A DNA stretch of 64,000 bases, from the NCBI GenBank assembly GCA_003555025.1, contig PWHV01000005.1, forward strand, positions 42,529 to 106,528, given 5' to 3'. The notes under the pieces were generated by a model that was not told the DNA's origin, made no database searches, and worked only from the letters and a program-made list of their open reading frames with translations. This DNA is from Methanomassiliicoccaceae archaeon (lineage in GTDB: Archaea > Thermoplasmatota > Thermoplasmata > Methanomassiliicoccales > Methanomethylophilaceae). Made by a program: the position numbers and the translations under genes. Shown one piece after another: positions 16,114-24,905 of the stretch (positions are counted from its first letter, which is position 1; each line of letters begins with the position of its first letter).

Positions 16114-17049
16114 ATGTCATTGGCTCTGTTGGGCCTGCCGTTGGGCTTCATCCTTCTGTTTCAAGCCTCCAATTGGCTGGTGGACTCCGCCAAGAGGACC
16201 GCTTTGTTGCTGGGTGTTTCACCGTTCGTAGTGGGCATAACCATCGTGGCCTTCGGCTCGTCCTCCCCCGAGGCCGCGCTGGCGCTGATGGCTTCCACCT
16301 CTCCCGATGTCATACTGGGCAACATCGTGGGCAGCAACATCGCCAACATCGGCCTGGTGGTCGGTCTGACAGCCATCGTCTATCCACTCGCCATCCGGTT
16401 CGACACTGTCAAGTTCGAGGTATGGGTGATGCTGGCGGCGTCGGTGCTCTTGACGCTTATGGCGGCTTCGGGCGACCTCGACCTGGTGGAGGGAATCGTG
16501 CTGCTGGCTCTCATGGCGGCCTTCATATACGTCGTCTACCGCCTCTCCAAGAGGGATCCGCTGCGTGAGGTTGTCGATGAGACCCTCATGTCCGAGGATC
16601 CGGGGAGGCTGGGGCCGAACCTGGCAATCATGGCCGTCTCATTGGCATTGTTGGTCTTGGGGGCGCAGGTCTTCGTCCTGGGAGCGGTGGCGCTGGCCGA
16701 TGCGCTCCAGGTCCCTGAGCTCGTGATCGGGCTGGTGGTGGTGGCGATCGGCACCTCGCTGCCCGAGCTCTCCATATCCCTGGCGGCCGCCTGGAAGCGG
16801 GAGACGGAGATAGTTCTCAGCAATATCATCGGCAGCAACATCTTCAACGCCCTCTTCGTCATGGGCCTGGCCGCGCTCAGCGCCACCATCGCGGTGCCCG
16901 CCGCGATGCTGCGACTGGATCTGCTGGTGATGCTTGCGCTCTCAGTCATCCTGTTGATATTGATAAGGGTCCGCGGCGGCATCTCCCGCCGCGGCGGCCT
17001 GGTCTTCGCTTTTATATACTTTGCATACCTGCTGATACTGTTCGTCTGA
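16114..17049 (+). CDS. Cation/calcium exchanger of the CaCA family (YrbG-type Na+/Ca2+ antiporter)
   Basis: A 311-aa membrane protein with about ten hydrophobic segments and the two inverted alpha-repeats that bind the ions. Alpha-1 is VVGITIVAFGSSSPEAALAL followed by GNIVGSNIANIGLVVGL; alpha-2 is VIGLVVVAIGTSLPELSISL followed by SNIIGSNIFNALFVMG. The glutamates in SPE and LPE are the core ion ligands. It likely exports Ca2+ in exchange for Na+ or H+. A TTGATATAAT-type box lies about 30 bases before the start (16082-16091). The next gene follows by 12 bases. Confidence 0.92.
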   Translation: MSLALLGLPLGFILLFQASNWLVDSAKRTALLLGVSPFVVGITIVAFGSSSPEAALALMASTSPDVILGNIVGSNIANIGLVVGLTAIVYPLAIRFDTVKFEVWVMLAASVLLTLMAASGDLDLVEGIVLLALMAAFIYVVYRLSKRDPLREVVDETLMSEDPGRLGPNLAIMAVSLALLVLGAQVFVLGAVALADALQVPELVIGLVVVAIGTSLPELSISLAAAWKRETEIVLSNIIGSNIFNALFVMGLAALSATIAVPAAMLRLDLLVMLALSVILLILIRVRGGISRRGGLVFAFIYFAYLLILFV

Positions 17050-17061
17050 ATCGTGGTGAGC

Positions 17062-17532
17062 ATGACGTTGGACATTTTCGACTGGACTTTGCTGGCGGTG
17101 CTTTCCATGGTGCCGTTCTGGGAGGGCAGGTACACCATACCGATGGCCATAAGGATGGGGGCCGACCCGTTGTCGGCCTATTTGTGGTGCGCGGCGTTCA
17201 ACATCCTCGCGTCGCCGCTGATATTCTTCTCGCTGCGGGTGGTCTACACCCGGTGGCTGTGCCACATCGCGCCGGTGCGCGCGATCTACGAGGCCTGCGT
17301 CCGCAGGGTCTCCAGCGAGAACAGCAAGGTGCTGGAGCGCTGGCAGGAGCTGGGGCTCATAGTGTTCGTGGCCATACCGGTGCCGGTCACCGGCGTCTGG
17401 ACGGCGACGCTGCTGTCCTGGCTGTTCCAGCTCGACGAGAGGAAATCGATACTGGTCATCGGCACGGGGGTGCTGATAGCCTGCGCCATAACCACCCTCG
17501 CCACCCTGGGCGTGCTCAGCATTTATGCGTAG
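17062..17532 (+). CDS. Small multidrug-export-type membrane protein (PF06695 family)
   Basis: A 156-aa protein with four to five hydrophobic helices. The family pattern is visible in WEGRYTIPMAIRMG near residue 22 and in VAIPVPVTGVWTATLLSWLF near residue 105. The family is annotated as a small export protein by similarity; transport of a drug has not been shown generally. The start may instead be GTG at 17053 (three codons earlier). It ends with TAG at 17530-17532 and its tail overlaps the end of ABCE1 by 10 bases, convergently. Confidence 0.8.
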   Translation: MTLDIFDWTLLAVLSMVPFWEGRYTIPMAIRMGADPLSAYLWCAAFNILASPLIFFSLRVVYTRWLCHIAPVRAIYEACVRRVSSENSKVLERWQELGLIVFVAIPVPVTGVWTATLLSWLFQLDERKSILVIGTGVLIACAITTLATLGVLSIYA

Positions 17533-19289
17533 TAGTACTCGCCCTTCCCCTTCTGCTCGCGGTCAAGGCGCGAATCGGGCTTGTTGATACGGGGGCGGTG
17601 GGTGTCAGCATCGCGGCGGAAGGTGATGTCCACCTCCTTGAGGAAGCGGTTCATACCTGTCCGCATCTCCATCGGTCCCTCGCCCACGCCCCTCCTGCCG
17701 GGCTCGCCGCCGAACACCATCATGGAGTCCGACACCATGTCCAGGAAATAGATGTCGTGGTCGACGATCAGGGCGCTCTTGCCGCTCTTCTCCATCACCC
17801 TGCGCAAAGTGCGGGCGGCGTTCATCCGCTGGTTCGAATCCAGGTACGCCGAGGGCTCGTCCAGCAGATAGACGTCCGCCTCGCGGGCGAGGCATACGGC
17901 GATGGCGGCGCGCTGCAGCTCGCCGCCGGAGAGGTTCTTCACCCTCTTTCCCAGCAGATGCTTCAACGCCAGCGGTTCCATCACCTCGGTCTGGAAGAAT
18001 CCGGACTGGACCACCTCGAAGGCGGAGCTGTGCAGGAGGTCTTTGAGGGTCCCATCGAAGTCAGGTGTTATGTACTGCGGCTTGTAGGAGACCTTGATGT
18101 CGGCGTCCACCGAGCCGCTGTCCGCCTCGAGCACGCCGGCCAGCATCTTCACGAACGTGGTCTTGCCGGTGGCGTTGGGGCCGACTATCCCCACTGACTC
18201 GCCCTCCTTTATCTTCCCCGGTGACACCTGGAGTGAGAACTGCCCGAAGTCCTTGCCCAGGCCCTGGTATGAAACCAGTTCCCCGGTGATCCATTCGCCG
18301 CGGGGCGGCGACATGGAGAACTCGATGGCGCGTTCGCGGAAGCGGATGTTCTCCTCGGGGAGGTATCCGTTGAGATATACATTGATGGCGGTTCGCACCT
18401 GCCTCCCTTGGGTGAAGACGCCGTAGGCGCCCTCGTCGCCGTACACCACGTTTACGTTGTCAGCGAGGAAATCGAGGACGGCGAGGTCGTGCTCGATCAC
18501 CACCACTTGGCGGTCCTCGCTCAGTCCGCGGATGATCCTTGCCACCTTGACCCTCTGATAGATGTCCAGGTACGAGGACGGTTCATCGAAGAAGTAGACG
18601 TCGGCGTCGCGCATCACCGTGGCCGCCATGGCCACCCTCTGCAGTTCCCCGCCGGAGAGCTTGTCCAAGGGGCGGTCGATGACCTCCTCCAGCTCGAAGA
18701 CGGCCGCGGCCTCGGCGACGGTCATGCGCTCCTCCACCCTCTCCAGCAGGGACCTTACCTCCCCGCTGTGCACCTGAGGGAGCTTGTCCACGTACTGGGG
18801 CTTGGTGGCGATGACCACATCGCCCCCGTACACATCGCTGAGGAAGGTGTGCAGCTCGGTGCCGCTGTAATGGTCGAGGACCTCCTCCTTGCTGGGAGGG
18901 TCCTCGTAGCGTCCGAGGTTGGGCACCTCCACGCCGGAGAGCATCTTGATAGCGGTGGTCTTGCCGATGCCGTTGGGGCCCAGTATGCCGGTGACCATGC
19001 CCTTCTTCGGCACCGGGAGGCGGTAGAGCCGGAAGGAGTTCTCTCCGTACTGGTGCACCATCTCGCCCTTGAGCTCGTCGGCGAGGCCGATTATCTTGAT
19101 GGCATCGAAAGGGCATTTGTGCACGCATATGCCGCATCCGGCGCAGAGCTCCTCCGATATGATGGGTTTGCCTCGCTCTCCCAGGACGATGACCTCAACC
19201 CCCGTCCTTATCTTCGGGCAGAACCTCATGCACTCGTTGTTGCACTTCTTGGGCTGACAGCGGTCCTTGAGCAATGCGGCGATGCGCAT
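17523..19289 (-). CDS. rli1: ABCE1/Rli1 ribosome-recycling ATPase
   Basis: Splits 70S ribosomes after termination with aRF1/Pelota and stays on the small subunit. The N-terminus carries two 4Fe-4S clusters: CQPKKCNNECMRFCP (from about residue 11) and CAGCGICVHKCP (near 55). NBD1 has GPNGIGKTT, the hinge, signature LSGGELQRVA and Walker B FFDEPSSYLD; NBD2 has GPNATGKTTF, LSGGELQRAA and LLDEPSAYLD. The start at 19289 gives 588 aa, the family length; longer in-frame starts would add unrelated sequence. A TATA-like box at 19311-19320 is 26 bases before this ATG, so the mRNA is probably leaderless. Confidence 0.97.
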   Translation of the reverse strand: MRIAALLKDRCQPKKCNNECMRFCPKIRTGVEVIVLGERGKPIISEELCAGCGICVHKCPFDAIKIIGLADELKGEMVHQYGENSFRLYRLPVPKKGMVTGILGPNGIGKTTAIKMLSGVEVPNLGRYEDPPSKEEVLDHYSGTELHTFLSDVYGGDVVIATKPQYVDKLPQVHSGEVRSLLERVEERMTVAEAAAVFELEEVIDRPLDKLSGGELQRVAMAATVMRDADVYFFDEPSSYLDIYQRVKVARIIRGLSEDRQVVVIEHDLAVLDFLADNVNVVYGDEGAYGVFTQGRQVRTAINVYLNGYLPEENIRFRERAIEFSMSPPRGEWITGELVSYQGLGKDFGQFSLQVSPGKIKEGESVGIVGPNATGKTTFVKMLAGVLEADSGSVDADIKVSYKPQYITPDFDGTLKDLLHSSAFEVVQSGFFQTEVMEPLALKHLLGKRVKNLSGGELQRAAIAVCLAREADVYLLDEPSAYLDSNQRMNAARTLRRVMEKSGKSALIVDHDIYFLDMVSDSMMVFGGEPGRRGVGEGPMEMRTGMNRFLKEVDITFRRDADTHRPRINKPDSRLDREQKGKGEYYYA

Positions 19290-19310
19290 GTGCCCGCTTA
19301 TGTGGAGATT

Positions 19311-19320
19311 GTTTATAAGC
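19311..19320 (-). promoter_or_regulatory. TATA-like box of ABCE1
   Basis: Leftward GCTTATAAAC. Its centre is about 26 bases from the A of the ATG at 19289, which fits a leaderless transcript and supports the start. Confidence 0.55.
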
Positions 19321-19362
19321 TTTAATGAACGGACGAGGCCCGTGGGGCAACGGTCGAAGAAT

Positions 19363-19391
19363 GGATAAACAATAAGGTTGTTTTCGCAACC
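19363..19391 (+). promoter_or_regulatory. MarR promoter with inverted-repeat operator candidate
   Basis: A TATA-like GGATAAAC at 19363-19370 is 25 bases before the ATG at 19393. Between them, at 19376-19391, is GGTTG-TTTTCG-CAACC, a 5-bp inverted repeat with a 6-base spacer. A repressor bound there would block the start of the marR-MATE operon; autoregulation by the MarR protein is the usual arrangement in this family. Site binding is inferred. Confidence 0.45.
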
Positions 19392-19392
19392 A

Positions 19393-19857
19393 ATGGTGCT
19401 CCGATTCCATATCCCCCAGGACGAGGGCTGCCCCATTTCGCTGATACGATTGGTGTCGATGATACACCATGACTGCCACGGCTTCATAAAGTCCCGATTG
19501 GGCGACCTCGGCGTGAGCAGTGGGCAGTTCCCGCTCATGTTCCTGATATACCAGAACGAGGGGGTCAACCAGGGGCAGGCGGCATCCGCCCTGGGCCTGG
19601 ACAAGGGGACGGTCGCCAGGGGCATGATGCGCCTGGAGGGGGCCGGCCTGGTGTTACGGGAGCGGGACCGCCACGACCGGCGCAACTACCGCCTTCGACT
19701 CAGCGACGAAGGAAGAGAGGTCATGGAGCGCCTGGAGGATGTGCGCCTGGAGCTGGAGGCGGGCCTGGTGCAGGGCCTCAGCGACGAGGAGAGGTCGGTG
19801 CTGAGGGAACTGTTGCAGAAGGTGCATGGCAACGTGGCAGAGGGAAAGGATGAGTGA
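19393..19857 (+). CDS. MarR-family transcriptional regulator
   Basis: A 154-aa winged-helix protein. The DNA-binding part is clear: QFPLMFLIYQNEGVNQGQAASALGLDKGTVARGMMRLEGAGLVLRERDRHDRRNYRLRLSDEG holds the HTH and the wing with the conserved D-x-R-D-R-R pattern (residues ~49-110). Helices at both ends form the dimer. The ATG at 19393 is one TATA spacing from the promoter box. The stop overlaps the first MATE gene by 8 bases, so it very likely controls the exporters, derepressed by a ligand. Confidence 0.92.
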   Translation: MVLRFHIPQDEGCPISLIRLVSMIHHDCHGFIKSRLGDLGVSSGQFPLMFLIYQNEGVNQGQAASALGLDKGTVARGMMRLEGAGLVLRERDRHDRRNYRLRLSDEGREVMERLEDVRLELEAGLVQGLSDEERSVLRELLQKVHGNVAEGKDE

Positions 19858-21223
19858 TCCCCGCTACACCGACGGCGTGGAGACCCTTCTCGGCGACCCT
19901 CAGCGGGCGGTGAGGCGGCTCTCGGTGCCGATGATCATCGCCATGAGCCTGCAGACGGCCTACAACCTCTTCGATGCCATATGGGTTTCTGGCCTGGGCT
20001 CGGACGCCTTGGCGGCGGTGGGCTTCGCATTCCCCATGTTCTTCATCATCCTGGGCATCGGAGCGGGCATCGGCCTCGGCGGCTCCTCGGCCATCGCCCG
20101 GCGCATCGGCGCCAAGGACCGCGACGGGGCACAAAGGGTCCTTACCCACACCCTCTTCCTGACATTGGCGGCCTCGGCGGCCTTGACGGTGCCCCTTTTC
20201 CTCTACACTGAAGAGATCTTTCTGGCCATGGGGGCGGGCGAAGTCACCCCGCTGGCGGTCGAATACGGTAGGATTGTCTTCGGCGGGGCGGTGGTCATAA
20301 TACTCGCTAATGTGCTCGCCGCCACCCTGCGCGGAGAGGGCGACGCTCGAAGGTCCTCCATATTACTGGCCTTCGGCTCGGTGCTCAACATCATATTGGA
20401 CCCCATCCTCATCTACGGCCTCGACATGGGTATCGCCGGCGCCGCCTGGGCCACGGTGATAGCCTTCGGCCTGGTGACCTTGGCCCTGTTGCGCATCTAT
20501 CTGTGCAAGAACGACACCTTCATCCGTCTCCATATCAAGGGGTATCAATGGGAGAGCGGCATCAACCGCGACGTGCTGCGCGTGGGCGCGCCGGCGTCGC
20601 TGCAGTTCATCTCCATGGCGTTGACGCAGTTCGTCATGATAATCCTGATACTGATGGTGGACGACACCGACGGGGTGGCCATATACAGCACCGGCTGGAG
20701 GGTGATATCCTTGGCCATAATCCCTCTCCAAGGGATCGCCAGCGCCGTCACCCCCATAACCGGCGCCGCCTACGGTGCCATGCGCTTCGACAAGCTCTCC
20801 ATAACCCATCTTTACTCGGTGAGGTTCGCCCTCTACATCACCGTTGTACTGATGGTGCTTCTTTTCGTCTTCGCGCCCCAGGTCATGACGCTGTTCACCT
20901 GGTCCCCTGACTCCGTCCATCTCTTCGACGACCTGGTCGAGTTCTTGCGCATATTCGCCTTCATGGTCCCGGGGGTGGCCTTCGGCATGCTGTCCTCCGC
21001 CACATTCCAAGGGATGGGGATGGGCATGAAGGCGCTGGTGGCCACCATATTCAGGGCGGTGCTTCTCTCGGTGGTGTTCTGCTATGTGCTGGGAGTCGTC
21101 CTGGGGATGGGGCTGATCGGCCTTTGGATCGGCCTGTGCTCCGCCAACGTCATCGGCTCGCTCATCGTCTTCAGCTGGGTGAGGCTCACCATCCGCCGCA
21201 TCGATCGCGGGGTCCATGCTTAA
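19850..21223 (+). CDS. MATE-family multidrug/cation exporter, copy 1
   Basis: A 457-aa inner-membrane exporter with about 12 helices in two six-helix bundles. MATE landmarks: LLGDPQRAVRRLSVPMIIAM at the N-terminus, SGLGSDALAAVGFAFP, ILDPILIYGLDMGIAGAAWAT, and an AFAP-like second-half repeat. Substrates would be exported in exchange for Na+ or H+. The ATG at 19850 has AGGGAAAGG just upstream and overlaps the marR stop. A second MATE follows 27 bases after the stop, with the same opening motif (GVETLLGDPxRAVRR). Confidence 0.93.
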   Translation: MSDPRYTDGVETLLGDPQRAVRRLSVPMIIAMSLQTAYNLFDAIWVSGLGSDALAAVGFAFPMFFIILGIGAGIGLGGSSAIARRIGAKDRDGAQRVLTHTLFLTLAASAALTVPLFLYTEEIFLAMGAGEVTPLAVEYGRIVFGGAVVIILANVLAATLRGEGDARRSSILLAFGSVLNIILDPILIYGLDMGIAGAAWATVIAFGLVTLALLRIYLCKNDTFIRLHIKGYQWESGINRDVLRVGAPASLQFISMALTQFVMIILILMVDDTDGVAIYSTGWRVISLAIIPLQGIASAVTPITGAAYGAMRFDKLSITHLYSVRFALYITVVLMVLLFVFAPQVMTLFTWSPDSVHLFDDLVEFLRIFAFMVPGVAFGMLSSATFQGMGMGMKALVATIFRAVLLSVVFCYVLGVVLGMGLIGLWIGLCSANVIGSLIVFSWVRLTIRRIDRGVHA

Positions 21224-21250
21224 ATAGGCGGGGACTTTCCCATTATTCAG

Positions 21251-22627
21251 ATGAAAGGGGGGACCGAGGGTGTGGAGACCCTCCTCGGGGATCCGAAGAG
21301 GGCGGTGCGGCGCATGTCCGTGCCTCTGGTTATCTCCATGCTCGCCCAGACGGTCTACAATCTCTTCGACGCCATTTGGGTGGCGGGTCTCGGGCCCGAG
21401 GCCCTGGCGGCGGTCGGTCTGGTGTTCCCGGTGTTCTTCATACTCCTGGGGATAGCCAACGGCCTGGGCATCGGCGCGGCGGCGGTCATAGCCCGGCGCA
21501 TCGGTGCCGGTGACCGCCGCGGGGCGGACTCGGCGGCGGTCCATTCCCTGCTGATCGCGGTGGCGCTGTCGCTGGCGCTGACCGTGCCGCTGCTGGCCTT
21601 CGCGGAGAACATATTCGCGTTCATCGGCGAGGGCGAGGCGCAGACCATGACCCTGGAGTACGGCAGGGTGATCTTCGCCGGCAACATCGTCATCTTCCTG
21701 GCGGTGCTCACCAACAGCCTCCTCCGCGCCGAGGGCGCGGCCAAAAGGGCCATGCACATCATGGTCCTCGCCTCGGTGCTGAACATCGTCCTCGACCCCA
21801 TCTTCATTTACACCTTGGGCATGGGGGTCGCAGGGGCGGCGTGGGCGTCGGTTCTGGCCTTCGGCATCGCCATCCTCGTGGCCCTGTACTGGTACCTTCC
21901 GGGGCGGGGAGGTTACCTGGACCTTTCGCTCCGGGGGTTCCGCTACTGCCGAGGCACAGTGCGCGAGATATTGGCCATCGGCATACCGTCGGGGGCGGAG
22001 ATGATCGTGCTGTCGGTGTCCGCCTTCATCCTGAACGTGATCGTCTACGACTACGGCGGCGTCGACGGGGTGGCCATATTCAACAGCGGCTGGAGGCTGT
22101 TGCAGATCGCCATGCTCCCCTATTTCGGCATCGCCGGCGCCATAGTGCCCATCGTCGCCGCCGCCTACGGCTCCAAACGCTATGATAAGTTGAACGAGGC
22201 CTTCAGCTACGGGATGAAGGTGACCGCCTTGGCGATGACCGCCCTGGCGGCGCTCCTCGCCGTCTTCGCCCACCAGGCGGTGCTGCTGTTCACCTATGCC
22301 GAGGACACCGCGCATCTGACCGAAGGGATGGTGCTGTTCCTGCGCATAAGCTGCCTCTTCCTACCTTTCATAGGCATCGGTGGGGTGGCGGCGGCCATGT
22401 TCCAAGGCATCGGCATGGCGATGAAGGCCTTCCTGGGGACGGTGGTCCGCAACCTCGTCCTCACCCTGGTGCCCGCCTATCATCTGGGCGCGGCCTTCGG
22501 ACTGGTGGGCGTATGGTGGGGCCAGGCCGGCGGGGAGATAGCGGGCTCCCTGCTGGTGGCCGCATGGGCCTGGCTCACGGCGAGGGTGCTGATGGCCGAG
22601 CGTCATCTGGTCCATAAAGAGGCATGA
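21251..22627 (+). CDS. MATE-family multidrug/cation exporter, copy 2
   Basis: A 458-aa paralogue of the preceding exporter. It shares GVETLLGDPKRAVRRMSVP, VYNLFDAIWVAGLGPEALAAVG and the VLNIVLDPIFIYTLGMGVAGAAWA segment, but differs through the middle helices, so the duplication is not recent. A TAAATAGG-type AT-rich bit lies before it, but cotranscription with marR and copy 1 is likely. The two may form a pair with different specificity; MATE proteins usually act alone, so a heterodimer would be unusual. Confidence 0.93.
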   Translation: MKGGTEGVETLLGDPKRAVRRMSVPLVISMLAQTVYNLFDAIWVAGLGPEALAAVGLVFPVFFILLGIANGLGIGAAAVIARRIGAGDRRGADSAAVHSLLIAVALSLALTVPLLAFAENIFAFIGEGEAQTMTLEYGRVIFAGNIVIFLAVLTNSLLRAEGAAKRAMHIMVLASVLNIVLDPIFIYTLGMGVAGAAWASVLAFGIAILVALYWYLPGRGGYLDLSLRGFRYCRGTVREILAIGIPSGAEMIVLSVSAFILNVIVYDYGGVDGVAIFNSGWRLLQIAMLPYFGIAGAIVPIVAAAYGSKRYDKLNEAFSYGMKVTALAMTALAALLAVFAHQAVLLFTYAEDTAHLTEGMVLFLRISCLFLPFIGIGGVAAAMFQGIGMAMKAFLGTVVRNLVLTLVPAYHLGAAFGLVGVWWGQAGGEIAGSLLVAAWAWLTARVLMAERHLVHKEA

Positions 22628-22709
22628 ACGCCGCCGGCCAGCGCATCGACCAGACATCGGCGCAACCCATCAAACTTAAATCGTTTAACCCGTTCTCAAA
22701 ACGATACAA

Positions 22710-24905
22710 ATGCCCAAGGTCTTCATAGGGGTCGCTTGGCCCTACGCGAACGGTGCGATACACCTCGGCCACCTGGCGGGGTCGCTGCTCCCCCCCGACA
22801 TATTCAGACGCTACAACCTGCTCAAGGGCAACGAGGTCCTGATGGTGTCCGGCTCGGACCAGCACGGCACCCCCATAACCCTCAGCGCCGAGCGGCAGGG
22901 CGTCCCCCCGGAGGAGGTGGCGGAACGCTACCACCGGATCAACAAGAAGGCCATCGAGGACATGGGCATCGGCTTCTCCCTCTACACCAAGACACACAAC
23001 CTCCATCACGTCTCGGTGGTCCATGATGTGTTCAACACCCTGCAGGAGGAAGGACTGCTCTATCGGAAGGAGACGCCGCAATACTATTGCGGCAGCTGCG
23101 AGAGGTTCCTCCCTGACCGTTACGTGGAGGGTACCTGCCCTGAATGCGGCTGCAGCAACGCCCGCGCCGACCAGTGCGATGAGTGCGGTAAGACCTTCGA
23201 GGCCGGGGAGATCGAGGAGGGCCGTTGCATACACTGCGAGTCATGTCCCGAGGTGCGGGAGACGGAGCACTTCTTCCTCAAGCTCAGCGAGTTCCAGGAC
23301 AGGCTGATATCATACGTGGGGTCCAAGGACCATTGGAGGAGCAACGTCAAGACCTTCACCAGCAACTGGCTGGAGGGGGGTCTGCAGGACCGGGCCATCA
23401 CCCGCGACATGGACTGGGGCGTCCCGGTCCCCATCGAGGGCTGGGAGGGCAAGGTCGTATACGTGTGGTTCGAGGCGGTCATCGGCTATCTGAGCGCCTC
23501 CAAGGAGCACTCCGCGCTTATCGGTCGCCCCGACGACTGGGAGCGTTTCTGGAAGGACGACGACGCCCGGCACTACTACTTCCTTGGCAAGGACAACATA
23601 CCCTTCCATTCCATCATTTGGCCGGCGATACTGATGGGCTACGGCGGCCTCAGGCTCCCTGACGAGATACCGGCCAACGAGTACCTCACCACCAAGGAGG
23701 GCAAGCTCTCCAAGAGCCGCGGCGTCAGCATAGACCTGCCCTCGGTCCTGGAGCAGCACCATCCCGACCTGGTGCGCTACTTCCTCTCGGTCAACATGCC
23801 TGACCACCGTGACGCCGAGTTCTCCTGGCAGGAGTTCATGACCAAGATCAACAATGAGCTGGTGGCGGAGCTGGGCAACTACTATCATCGCGTCCTCAGC
23901 TTCACCCGCAAGAACTACGGCTCCATACCCGCCGCCGACGGATCGCTGGCCGAGGTCAAGGAGGAGATCGCGTCCCGTTTCCAGGAGGCCGACGGACTGC
24001 TGGCGGACTGCGATTTCAAGAAGGCGATGAAAGCGGTTATGGAGCTGGCCCGCTACGGCAACCGCTACTTCGACTCTGTCAGGCCATGGGCGCTCCTCAA
24101 GGAGGACCGCGAGGCCTGCGGGGCGGCGCTGCACGCCAACCTGGAGATAGTCAGGGCCCTGGCCATCATGTCCCATCCCTTTTTGCCCTTCTCGTCCCAG
24201 ACCATATGGGAGGACATGGGCTTCAGCGGGTCGGTTGCCGACGCCGGATGGGACGGCCACCTGGGCCCCCTGCCGGTGGGTCAGGAGCTGCGCGACCCCC
24301 GCCCTGTGTTCCGCAAGGTGGAGCCGTCGGCCGAGGAGGCCGGAGGATTCGCCGACTTCCGCAAGCTGGAGCTGCGGACGGGGGAGGTCGTCGACGTCTG
24401 CGACCACCCCGACGCCGACAAGCTCTACATAATGACCTTGGACACCGGCGAGGAGCGTCAGGTCGTCGCCGGGTTGCGAACCCACTACCGCAAGGAAGAG
24501 CTTGTGGGGAGGAAGGTGGTGGCGGTCTGCAACCTCAAGCCCGCCAAGCTGCGCGGCGCCGAGTCCCGCGGCATGGTCCTCGCTGCCGATGACGCCGCCA
24601 GCGGCGGCGACAGCGTGCGGCTGCTCACCCCCGCCGCCGAGCTCCCCAACGGGGCAGATGTGGACTGCGGGATGGAGGGCGGGGCGTCCAAGCTCGACTA
24701 CAAGGAGTTCCAGAAGGTGGACATAAGGATAATATCCCTGGGTAAGGGCCAATCCGAGGCGGAGGGCAGGAGGCTGATAACTCCGCCGGAGGAGGACGGC
24801 CTCTACGCGGTGGTCTTCGACGACGATGCCGCGGCCGTGCTCCGTTGCGGCGAGGTGCCTGTGACCGTGGACGGCGACATACGCCCAGGGGCAATGGTTC
24901 GATGA
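22710..24905 (+). CDS. metG: Methionyl-tRNA synthetase with fused tRNA-binding domain and extra C-terminal tail
   Basis: Class I synthetase, 731 aa. The HIGH motif is HLGH at 18-21. The connective peptide carries zinc knuckles (CGSCERF, CPECGC, CDECGK, CIHCES). The KMSKS loop reads KLSKS at 332-336, the usual archaeal variant. An EMAP/Arc1p-type OB-fold domain starts near residue 548 (DFRKLELRTGEVV ... NLKPAKLRGAESRGMVLA). After it, from about 661, LDYKEFQKVDIRI looks like the opening of a second such domain, but the rest is short and degenerate. The start has a TTTAAATCG-type promoter about 35 bases upstream. It is coupled by ATGA to the PHP gene. Confidence 0.96.
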   Translation: MPKVFIGVAWPYANGAIHLGHLAGSLLPPDIFRRYNLLKGNEVLMVSGSDQHGTPITLSAERQGVPPEEVAERYHRINKKAIEDMGIGFSLYTKTHNLHHVSVVHDVFNTLQEEGLLYRKETPQYYCGSCERFLPDRYVEGTCPECGCSNARADQCDECGKTFEAGEIEEGRCIHCESCPEVRETEHFFLKLSEFQDRLISYVGSKDHWRSNVKTFTSNWLEGGLQDRAITRDMDWGVPVPIEGWEGKVVYVWFEAVIGYLSASKEHSALIGRPDDWERFWKDDDARHYYFLGKDNIPFHSIIWPAILMGYGGLRLPDEIPANEYLTTKEGKLSKSRGVSIDLPSVLEQHHPDLVRYFLSVNMPDHRDAEFSWQEFMTKINNELVAELGNYYHRVLSFTRKNYGSIPAADGSLAEVKEEIASRFQEADGLLADCDFKKAMKAVMELARYGNRYFDSVRPWALLKEDREACGAALHANLEIVRALAIMSHPFLPFSSQTIWEDMGFSGSVADAGWDGHLGPLPVGQELRDPRPVFRKVEPSAEEAGGFADFRKLELRTGEVVDVCDHPDADKLYIMTLDTGEERQVVAGLRTHYRKEELVGRKVVAVCNLKPAKLRGAESRGMVLAADDAASGGDSVRLLTPAAELPNGADVDCGMEGGASKLDYKEFQKVDIRIISLGKGQSEAEGRRLITPPEEDGLYAVVFDDDAAAVLRCGEVPVTVDGDIRPGAMVR

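Noticed and set aside
20363..22315. A 650-codon open frame antisense to the two MATE exporters
   Set aside because: Its composition is rich in His, Gln, Gly and Arg with no motif. It mirrors the third-codon bias of the real genes, which carry clear MATE signatures.
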